In this document: in pieces, positions 43,811 to 50,199 of the stretch
How positions within the stretch are numbered: position 1 is the first letter of the stretch
Layout of the letters: each line of letters opens with the position of its first letter
Assembly: GCA_051814705.1 (NCBI GenBank)
Contig: JBPWQW010000004.1
Location: 434,001 to 498,000 of the forward strand
Length of the DNA: 64,000 bases
Origin: Geojedonia sp051814705
GTDB taxonomy: Bacteria; Bacteroidota; Bacteroidia; Flavobacteriales; Flavobacteriaceae
Direction of reading: 5' to 3'
Translations under genes and position numbers: made by a program
The notes under the pieces: generated by a model
The model's database searches: none
Seen by the model: only the letters and a program-made list of their open reading frames with translations
What the model was told of the DNA's origin: nothing

Positions 43811-45451
43811 CTATTGGTTTATGACAACTTTCTTTACTCGTTTTAATTCCAATAAATTTATAGGATTGATGCCCAATCCCTTTACGTTTTTTCTAGTGAA
43901 ACGTACTACTTCATCATAATATAAAGGGACCATAATGGCATTTTTCATAGCTAAAGAATCCATAGTAGTGTATAAATGTTTTCTTTTTTCGATATCTGTT
44001 ATCGTAAAAGCTTTATTGTATAGGCTGTCAAATTCACGGCTTTTGAAATGAAAATAATTGGATCCATTAGGTGCAAAATTCTTGCTGTAAAATATAGATA
44101 AATAGTTTTCGGCATCTAGATAATCGGCGACCCAAGAACTTCTAAACCAATCCACTTTTCCATTCGATCTGGCGGTTCTTAAAGTGGCTTCAGGCATGAC
44201 ATCGACATTAATTTTTAGGCCTATTTTTTCGAGTTCATGCTGTATAAACTCACAAAAGCTTAAATAATTATTGGTTGTGGTTAGGGTGACTTCGGGTTTT
44301 GCTATGCCACTTTCCTTTTTAAACTGTTCAATCAATTGCCTCGCTTTTTCTGGCTGAAAATCAAAACCAATAGCCTTATCGTGGCCAGCAAGACCTTTGG
44401 GTATAAAACCACCATTTGCAGGATTACCTATACCATTGCGCAAATAGATCATCATTTTTTTTCTGTCAAAGCCGTAGTTAATGGCTTTCCTTATTAATTC
44501 TGATCGGATCTCTGGAGTTTTGGAATCCAAATAAAATCCTAAATATTCAGTGTTTAAATAGGGGCCTCGAATCATATCAACCGTTTCTGCATAGGAATCT
44601 CTAAGGTGTCCATCGGCAGTTAACAATTCATCTTTGTAAGAGGCATCTAAACTGTTTAAAAAATCGATGTTGCCCTGTGTAAATTGTAAAAACTCACTTT
44701 GTTTATCAGGTAAAAAAGTGATCGATATGGCTTCTAAATAGGGTAGGGATCTTCCAGTACTATCTTTTTCAAAATAATTGGGATTCCTTCTAAAGATAAG
44801 TTTAATATTCTCCTCCCAACGTTTAAATTTAAAGGGTCCAGTTCCTATTGGATGCGACCTAAATTCGCGGCCATAATAGTCAACAATTTCTTTTGGAACT
44901 ACCGAGCAATATTTCATGGATAACAGCCCAATAAAAGCAGGGAATGATTGCTTTAAAGTAATAGTAAAGAGCGTGTCGTTTATGGCTTCAAAGTGGTCTA
45001 CTTTATTTAAAACCCAACTTCCTGGTGCAGCAACAGCACTGTCTTTTAATCGGTCAAAACTGTATTTAAAATCACTAGCTACGACCTGTCTTGTAGAATC
45101 TTTTCCGAACAATTTATGCTTGTGAAAATAAACGTCGTTACGCAATATGAATGCATAATCGAGTCCGTTTTCAGATATAGTCCATGATTTGGCTATACTT
45201 GGAATAATATTCAAATCACTATCGGTTTGTACGAGGCCGTTAAATAATTGATTGCATACCCAAGTATCCTGTAGAGTTCTCGCAAAAGCGGGATCTAGAG
45301 TATTAATATTGGCATGCTCATTATATCTAAATACTAAATTATCTTTATCGGAGTTAGCATCACTTTTGCAGGACAAGAATATAAAAAACATGCAACATAT
45401 TGATAAATAGACTATTGTTTGAATTAATTGCCTTGGGACATGTTTTATCAT
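43811..45451 (-). CDS. Peptide-type ABC transporter substrate-binding lipoprotein (SBP_bac_5)
   Basis: 546 residues. A lipoprotein signal ends in the lipobox FLSC; the mature part follows the DppA/OppA fold (family 5 binding protein): LDPAFARTLQDTWVCNQLFNGL near the N-terminus, GTGPFKFKRWEENIKLIFRRNPNYF in the middle, and a C-terminal lobe with RKAINYGFDRKKMM. It binds peptides or similar solutes outside the inner membrane. No permease or ATPase genes are adjacent, so its transporter partners are encoded elsewhere or it acts in another role. Confidence 0.9.
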   Translation of the reverse strand: MIKHVPRQLIQTIVYLSICCMFFIFLSCKSDANSDKDNLVFRYNEHANINTLDPAFARTLQDTWVCNQLFNGLVQTDSDLNIIPSIAKSWTISENGLDYAFILRNDVYFHKHKLFGKDSTRQVVASDFKYSFDRLKDSAVAAPGSWVLNKVDHFEAINDTLFTITLKQSFPAFIGLLSMKYCSVVPKEIVDYYGREFRSHPIGTGPFKFKRWEENIKLIFRRNPNYFEKDSTGRSLPYLEAISITFLPDKQSEFLQFTQGNIDFLNSLDASYKDELLTADGHLRDSYAETVDMIRGPYLNTEYLGFYLDSKTPEIRSELIRKAINYGFDRKKMMIYLRNGIGNPANGGFIPKGLAGHDKAIGFDFQPEKARQLIEQFKKESGIAKPEVTLTTTNNYLSFCEFIQHELEKIGLKINVDVMPEATLRTARSNGKVDWFRSSWVADYLDAENYLSIFYSKNFAPNGSNYFHFKSREFDSLYNKAFTITDIEKRKHLYTTMDSLAMKNAIMVPLYYDEVVRFTRKNVKGLGINPINLLELKRVKKVVINQ

Positions 45452-45483
45452 ATAATTTTTTAATTGTAAATTTGCACGCTGTT

Positions 45484-45594
45484 GTCATTTTGAGCGCAGC
45501 CGAAAAATCTTTTTAGAGATTTTCATTGTATTCAGAATGGCATAAAAACGTAAAGATAAATTTTAATAGAACCTGAAGCAAGTTCAGGATGGCA
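45484..45594. repeat. Composite dispersed repeat, GAGCGCAG family, upstream of mtaB
   Basis: The first part reads GTCATTTTGAGCGCAGCCGA followed by AAAATCT and its inverted AGATTTT, then TTCAGAATGGCA. The second part is CCTGAAGCAAGTTCAGG followed by ATGGCA. Both are typical of short palindromic intergenic repeats in Flavobacteriia. A related core (GAGCGCAG) recurs in frame inside mtaB. A -7-like TAAATTTG at 45467-45474 just before it may belong to the mtaB promoter, with a poor -33. Confidence 0.65.
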
Positions 45595-45598
45595 ATTT

Positions 45599-46942
45599 AT
45601 GGATCAGAAGAAAGTCGCCTTTTATACTTTAGGCTGTAAACTTAATTTTTCAGAAACTTCAACCATTGCAAGAGGATTTACTAATGAAGGTTTCGAACGT
45701 GTTGACTTTTCAGAAAAAGCCGATATTTATGTTATTAATACCTGTTCGGTTACCGAAAATGCAGACAAGCGTTTTAAAACTATTGTAAAACAGGCACAAA
45801 AAGTAAACCCAAATGCATTTGTAGCGGCCATAGGTTGTTATGCACAATTAAAACCACAGGAATTGGCCGATGTCAATGGCGTGGACTTGGTATTGGGAGC
45901 TACAGAAAAATTTAAGATCACAAGTTATATCAACGATTTATTAAGTCAGCCTGAGCGCAGTAGAGGAGTTGGTATTGTACACTCTTGTGAAATAGAAGAG
46001 GCCGATTTTTATGTTGGCAGCTACTCTATAGGAGACAGAACGCGAGCGTTTTTAAAAGTACAAGATGGGTGTGATTATAAATGTACCTATTGCACCATTC
46101 CTTTGGCACGAGGTGTTTCACGTAGCGACACGATGGACAATGTTTTGAAAACTGCTAAAAAAATATCAAACCAAGGGATTAAAGAAATTGTACTAACTGG
46201 TGTGAATATTGGCGATTATGGCAAAGGTGAATTTGGAAACAAAAAACACGAACATACTTTTTTGGACTTGGTTAAGGAATTGGATAAAGTAGAAGGGATT
46301 GAACGTTTGAGAATTTCATCCATTGAACCTAATTTATTAAAAAACGAAACGATTGATTTGGTTTCAAAGTCCAGAGCTTTTGTACCGCATTTCCATATTC
46401 CATTGCAAAGTGGAAGTAATGCCATTTTAAAATTAATGAAACGTCGGTATTTGAAAGAACTCTATGTGGATCGAGTTGAAAAAATCAGAGAAGTTATGCC
46501 ACATGCCTGTATTGGTGTGGATGTCATTGTAGGTTTTCCTGGTGAAACTGATGCTTATTTTTTGGAGACTTATAACTTTTTAAACACTTTGGATATTTCG
46601 TATTTACACGTGTTTACCTATTCTGAAAGAGATCATACAGAAGCCGCTGTAATGGAGGGTGTTGTCCCTATGAATGTTAGAAACAAGCGCAGCAAAATGC
46701 TGAGAGGATTATCCGTTAAAAAAAGAAGAGCTTTTTATGAAAGCCAGATAGGAAGTACAAGAACCGTGTTGTTTGAGGGAGAAAATAAAGCAGGTTATAT
46801 TCACGGATTTACTGAAAACTATATTAGGGTAAAAGCACCTTGGAATCCGGAGTTGGTCAATACGCTTCATGAAGTGGAACTGACCAAAATAGATGATGAT
46901 GGCTTGGTAAGGTTTGAGTTTGTAAACGAGTTCGCTGTATAA
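45599..46942 (+). CDS. mtaB: tRNA t6A37 methylthiotransferase MtaB
   Basis: 447 residues. Three N-terminal cysteines (Cys13, Cys49, Cys80) bind the auxiliary cluster. The radical SAM motif is GCDYKCTYCTIP (Cys158, 162, 165). The TRAM-like C-terminal domain covers about 375-445 (IGSTRTVLFEGENKAGYIHGF). The enzyme adds a methylthio group to t6A37 of tRNA. Residues about 116-125 (SQPERSRGVG) lie in the linker between the first domain and the radical SAM barrel, and are encoded by DNA resembling the dispersed repeat upstream, an apparent in-frame insertion that leaves all motifs intact. Confidence 0.95.
   Translation: MDQKKVAFYTLGCKLNFSETSTIARGFTNEGFERVDFSEKADIYVINTCSVTENADKRFKTIVKQAQKVNPNAFVAAIGCYAQLKPQELADVNGVDLVLGATEKFKITSYINDLLSQPERSRGVGIVHSCEIEEADFYVGSYSIGDRTRAFLKVQDGCDYKCTYCTIPLARGVSRSDTMDNVLKTAKKISNQGIKEIVLTGVNIGDYGKGEFGNKKHEHTFLDLVKELDKVEGIERLRISSIEPNLLKNETIDLVSKSRAFVPHFHIPLQSGSNAILKLMKRRYLKELYVDRVEKIREVMPHACIGVDVIVGFPGETDAYFLETYNFLNTLDISYLHVFTYSERDHTEAAVMEGVVPMNVRNKRSKMLRGLSVKKRRAFYESQIGSTRTVLFEGENKAGYIHGFTENYIRVKAPWNPELVNTLHEVELTKIDDDGLVRFEFVNEFAV
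45945..45968 (+). repeat. In-frame dispersed repeat inside mtaB
   Basis: The sequence begins GTCAGCCTGAGCGCAG and continues TAGAGGAG. It aligns with the intergenic element that starts at 45484 (GTCATTTTGAGCGCAG), sharing GTCA and TGAGCGCAG. It encodes SQPERSRG in a linker of MtaB. Confidence 0.55.
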
Positions 46943-46944
46943 AA

Positions 46945-46975
46945 AAAATCCGAAGTTTTAGCTTCGGATTTTTCT
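46945..46975. terminator. Bidirectional terminator after mtaB
   Basis: AAAATCCGAAG (46945-46955) pairs perfectly with CTTCGGATTTT (46962-46972) around TTTTAG. An A-run precedes and a T-run follows, so it can serve mtaB and the minus-strand gene at 47.0 kb. Confidence 0.92.
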
Positions 46976-47005
46976 TTTCAATTATATTTAGAGTGCTTTT
47001 AAATT

Positions 47006-47302
47006 TTAGATTCGGATGCCAACAGGGAGCATTTTTTTGTATTTCCGATGGCTTCTTATAAATTTTGCAATTTCAGGACTAGTTGGAACCACACTAATAT
47101 TGCGCTCACCGATGTTGTCAAATACCATAGTTAAAAACTCTTCTTCAAAGCTTTTAGATTTTATGGAATCTGGAATGATGAGTTTTGTTAGAAAAATCTT
47201 TCGATCCTGAAGCGAATATTCAATTTTCGCCAATTGCTCGTCAACTTTCAGTTCATATTGACGTAAAAAATCATTGTCTATTAGTTCTGATGCATCAGTC
47301 AT
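47006..47302 (-). CDS. Small YjdJ-like GNAT-fold protein
   Basis: 98 residues. The pattern YELKVDEQLAKIEYSLQDRKIFLTKLIIPDS, followed by a helix and NISVVPTSPEIAKFIRSHRKYKKML, resembles the minimal GNAT N-acetyltransferases of the YjdJ group, in which the last segment reads VVPxCPxxxxxxxxHPEY. The acetyl-CoA pyrophosphate loop (usually RGxG) is replaced by SIKSKSFEEEFL, so activity is doubtful. A -7-like TACTTTTG on the minus strand (47365-47372) lies 63 nt upstream. Function unknown. Confidence 0.65.
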   Translation of the reverse strand: MTDASELIDNDFLRQYELKVDEQLAKIEYSLQDRKIFLTKLIIPDSIKSKSFEEEFLTMVFDNIGERNISVVPTSPEIAKFIRSHRKYKKMLPVGIRI

Positions 47303-47489
47303 GTTATCGTTGTTTTTTAATTCAATGGTAGTGTAGAAATGCTATTTTACATAGCTTTGCACTGCAAAAGTACAAAAAATATCGATACCAATAAAGGCTT
47401 AGTGATGTAAATGCTTATAAAATAAACCTTTACCAATAACTTGTGTCTATTTTCTGTAATCTAATTATCATAAAAACTAAAACTATCTC

Positions 47490-48152
47490 ATGGATCAGGA
47501 CATTATACATGTATATTTTATACCAGGGATGGCTGCAAGTCCTTCTATTTTTGAAAACATACAACTTCCTGAAAAACAATTTAAAATGCATTTTTTGGAA
47601 TGGATGATTCCCGAAAGGCATGAAACTCTTGAAGCCTATGCCAAGCGTATGATTCTCAAAATTGAACACCAGAGCCCAGTTTTGGTTGGAGTATCATTTG
47701 GAGGTATTTTGGTTCAGGAAATGAGTAAATTTTTAGAGTTAAAAAAATTGATTGTCATTTCGAGTATGAAATCCAGTGATGAGCTTTCAACGCGACTAAA
47801 AGTTTTAAAAGTTACCAAGGCTTACAAGATTTTACCTACCCAATTAATTGGCAATATTGAACTGTTGGCAAAATTTGTTTTTGGGAAAACAGCAACCAAA
47901 AAAATTGAACTTTATAAAAAATACCTCTCGGTGCGAGATACACGTTATTTGGATTGGGCTATACGGGAAGTTATATTTTGGGAGCAGAAACAACCCATTC
48001 CAGAAGCCATATACATACAAGGCGATAGGGATACCGTTTTTCCGTATTCATGGCAAGAACATTGTATTGTCGTTAAAGGCGGCAAACATATCATGATTAT
48101 TAATAAGTTTAAATGGTTTAATGAACATTTACCAAAACTTATACTAGACTAA
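47490..48152 (+). CDS. Alpha/beta hydrolase
   Basis: 220 residues of the alpha/beta-hydrolase fold. HVYFIPGMAASPSIF forms the oxyanion-hole region, the nucleophile elbow is GVSFGG (Ser about 77), an acid is in QGDRDTVFP and the catalytic His in VKGGKHIMI. There is no signal peptide, so it is cytoplasmic. The substrate is unknown; an esterase or thioesterase is plausible. It ends 49 nt before the lytic transglycosylase gene, which may be co-transcribed. Confidence 0.87.
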   Translation: MDQDIIHVYFIPGMAASPSIFENIQLPEKQFKMHFLEWMIPERHETLEAYAKRMILKIEHQSPVLVGVSFGGILVQEMSKFLELKKLIVISSMKSSDELSTRLKVLKVTKAYKILPTQLIGNIELLAKFVFGKTATKKIELYKKYLSVRDTRYLDWAIREVIFWEQKQPIPEAIYIQGDRDTVFPYSWQEHCIVVKGGKHIMIINKFKWFNEHLPKLILD

Positions 48153-48201
48153 TTTTGAAAACGTTTGCTTTATTTTTCTACTTTTATAAAAAATTCATGT
48201 T

Positions 48202-49134
48202 ATGAAAACTATTAAAAATATTTTGGCTATTGTTGGATTGGTTTGCGTGTCAGGGCTATTTATTTTTGCTGTACAAAAAGCGCCTTCTGATGACAATTTG
48301 GAGACTAAATCTAAATTAATTAACGATTATAATGTGTATGCCCTAACTATTCCAGACGATTTGGATTTTGCGGGAGAAGCTGTGCCGCTAAAAGATCCAG
48401 ATGTGTATGAACGTATGGATAGAGAACTCCTTGTAAATACCTATTGGCAGTCTAATGGCTTATTAATGTTTAAGCGTGCAGAAAAGTACTTTCCAACTAT
48501 TGAGCCTATTTTAAAAAAGCATGGTATTCCAGACGATTTTAAATATTTGGCTGTTATTGAAAGCGGATTGGTCAATGTGGTTTCACCAGCTGGTGCAAGG
48601 GGTGTTTGGCAAATTATGCCAGCTACTGCAAAGGAAAATGGATTGGAAGTAAATGATAATGTTGATGAGCGTTACCATTTAGTGAAGTCGACCGAAGTAG
48701 CTTGTAAATATTTATTAAAATCTAAAAAAGAGTTAGGCTCATGGACATTGGCTGCAGCAGCTTATAATGGTGGAAATGCAGGAATTTCAAATCGTTTGAA
48801 AGAACAAAAGGTGTCTAATTATTACGACTTGTTATTGGGGGAAGAAACCAGTCGTTATCTGTTTAGAATCCTAGCTTTAAAAGAGATACTGAGCCATCCT
48901 CAAAAATATGGATTTAACTTTACTAAGGCAGATTTATATAAAGATATTCCAACCTATACAGTTAAAGTTGATACAGCTGTTACAGATTTTACAAAGTTCG
49001 CTAAACAGTTTGGTATCAATTATAAAATTTTAAAAATCCATAATCCATGGTTAAGAGAGCCCAAGTTGGTCAATAATTCTAGAAAAGTTTACTCTATTGA
49101 AATCCCTAAGGATGGATATTATTCAAAACCATAA
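48202..49134 (+). CDS. Membrane-anchored or exported lytic transglycosylase (MltD-like)
   Basis: 310 residues with an N-terminal signal/anchor (NILAIVGLVCVSGLFIFAV). The SLT domain (about 100-240) carries the catalytic Glu in LAVIESGLVN, followed by SPAGARGVWQIMPATA and AAAAYNGGNAGI, as in MltD-type family 1 transglycosylases. The C-terminal 60 residues (YTVKVDTAVTDFTKFAKQFGINYKILKIHNPWL) look like a single degenerate LysM-type module. It cleaves peptidoglycan glycan strands with anhydro-MurNAc formation. Confidence 0.92.
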   Translation: MKTIKNILAIVGLVCVSGLFIFAVQKAPSDDNLETKSKLINDYNVYALTIPDDLDFAGEAVPLKDPDVYERMDRELLVNTYWQSNGLLMFKRAEKYFPTIEPILKKHGIPDDFKYLAVIESGLVNVVSPAGARGVWQIMPATAKENGLEVNDNVDERYHLVKSTEVACKYLLKSKKELGSWTLAAAAYNGGNAGISNRLKEQKVSNYYDLLLGEETSRYLFRILALKEILSHPQKYGFNFTKADLYKDIPTYTVKVDTAVTDFTKFAKQFGINYKILKIHNPWLREPKLVNNSRKVYSIEIPKDGYYSKP

Positions 49135-49174
49135 GGCTTTATATGTAAGTGTGATGTGATGTCGCAAACAAAAA

Positions 49175-49195
49175 AAGCACTGTAAAACAGTGCTT
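49175..49195. terminator. Terminator between lytic transglycosylase and TPR genes
   Basis: AAGCACTGT (49175-49183) pairs perfectly with ACAGTGCTT (49187-49195). The A-run in front gives a T-tail for the minus-strand TPR gene; the plus-side tail is weak. Confidence 0.82.
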
Positions 49196-49218
49196 AAATA
49201 AAGTATTAAAAGTAGAGT

Positions 49219-49779
49219 TTACTTTCGTCTCATATTCCTATTTCCATAATGTTGATTCGGGATGGATGCTTTTTTCATTTGCTGTTTCATCATTTTTATT
49301 TGTTCCAAAAGCATGTCTCTTTTATCCAATTTTTGTGCTTCACTTAATAGTTTTTTAGCTTCTTGAGGTCTTCTTTTACTAAAGGCAATACCAGCTAAAT
49401 TTAATTTGGTCATGGCAAGATCGTGATCCATACTAAGGCCGAATTCAACAGCTTTTTTAAAATATTTTTCGGCTTCGTTCATATTGGTTTGGGAAACCAT
49501 GATGCCGTTTAGGAAATTATAATAACCTTGTTGTTTTTTCACTAAGGCATTAGAAGGGTTTTTTATTCTATTCAACCATTTTTTAGCACCTTCAAAGTCT
49601 TGCTTTCGCAGTCTTAAAAAAGCCATAAGGATGAATTCATTTTTAAAATAGAAAAACACAAAAATTAAGGAAAGCAAGATGTACATAATGCCATTTCCTA
49701 TGTTCCCCTCGGTAAATTGATAAATAGCATATCCAAATATCAATGCTGTTATAGTCAACTTTATATTTTTATTGTACAT
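49219..49779 (-). CDS. Membrane-anchored TPR-like protein
   Basis: 186 residues from ATG 49779 (MYNKNIKLTITALIF). The open frame extends to 49968, but that would run through the rpmH promoter and start codon, so the internal start is chosen. Two membrane helices (LTITALIFGYAIYQF and GIMYILLSLIFVFFYF) precede a tetratricopeptide-like region (NEAEKYFKKAVEFGLSMDHD, RRPQEAKKLLSEAQKLDKRD). A -7-like TACCTTTG (minus, 49799-49806) lies 20 nt upstream. Unknown role; TPR suggests protein-protein contact at the inner membrane. Confidence 0.8.
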   Translation of the reverse strand: MYNKNIKLTITALIFGYAIYQFTEGNIGNGIMYILLSLIFVFFYFKNEFILMAFLRLRKQDFEGAKKWLNRIKNPSNALVKKQQGYYNFLNGIMVSQTNMNEAEKYFKKAVEFGLSMDHDLAMTKLNLAGIAFSKRRPQEAKKLLSEAQKLDKRDMLLEQIKMMKQQMKKASIPNQHYGNRNMRRK

Positions 49780-49839
49780 AATCTTAAATTTAAGTGAGCA
49801 AAGGTAATGAAAAGTATTAAAAATATTTTTAAAATTAGG

Positions 49840-49870
49840 TTTGGCAAAGTAAAAAGTCTTTGTATATTTG
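49840..49870 (+). promoter_or_regulatory. Bacteroidota-type promoter of rpmH
   Basis: TTTG at 49840-49843, exactly 19 nt, then TATATTTG at 49863-49870: a complete consensus match. The L34 start codon is 70 nt downstream. The divergent TPR gene has a -7-like element only 34 nt away, so the two promoters are back to back. Confidence 0.88.
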
Positions 49871-49940
49871 CACGCAGTTTTGGAAAAACAGTCCTTAACA
49901 ATTAGTGATAAAGAAGAAGATTTTTTAAAGATACAAGACA

Positions 49941-50102
49941 ATGAGTAAAAGAACGTTTCAACCATCAAAAAGAAAAAGAAGAAACAAACACGGCTTTAGA
50001 GAAAGAATGGCTACTGTTAATGGTAGAAAAGTTCTAGCTAGAAGAAGAGCTAAAGGAAGAAAAAAATTGTCTGTGTCTACTGAAACAAGACATAAACGAT
50101 AA
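49941..50102 (+). CDS. rpmH: 50S ribosomal protein L34
   Basis: 53 residues: it begins MSKRTFQPSKRKRRNKHGFR, continues with MATVNGRKVLARRRAKGR, and ends TETRHKR. This is an unmistakable L34 with the extended C-terminal tail usual in Bacteroidota. It is too short for long-ORF listings. It is monocistronic, with the consensus promoter above and a hairpin terminator 22 nt after the stop. Confidence 0.98.
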   Translation: MSKRTFQPSKRKRRNKHGFRERMATVNGRKVLARRRAKGRKKLSVSTETRHKR

Positions 50103-50124
50103 TGATTAACAATTGTTAATATTT

Positions 50125-50157
50125 AAAGGTGTTGCTTAGGTGCAACGCCTTTTTTTA
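50125..50157 (+). terminator. Terminator of rpmH
   Basis: AAAGGTGTTGC (50125-50135) pairs with GCAACGCCTTT (50142-50152), one G-U pair, followed by a T-run. Confidence 0.92.
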
Positions 50158-50199
50158 TACCTATTAGAAACCTATTTTTGAAAACTTAAAGTTTATCTA

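Noticed and set aside
45961..45975. Possibility that the odd peptide in MtaB reflects a sequencing frameshift
   Set aside because: The frame is intact on both sides with all conserved motifs in register, so an in-frame insertion is more likely than two compensating errors.
49780..49968. N-terminal extension of the TPR protein to 249 residues
   Set aside because: It would span the rpmH promoter and start codon on the opposite strand; the internal ATG at 49779 gives a normal two-helix start.
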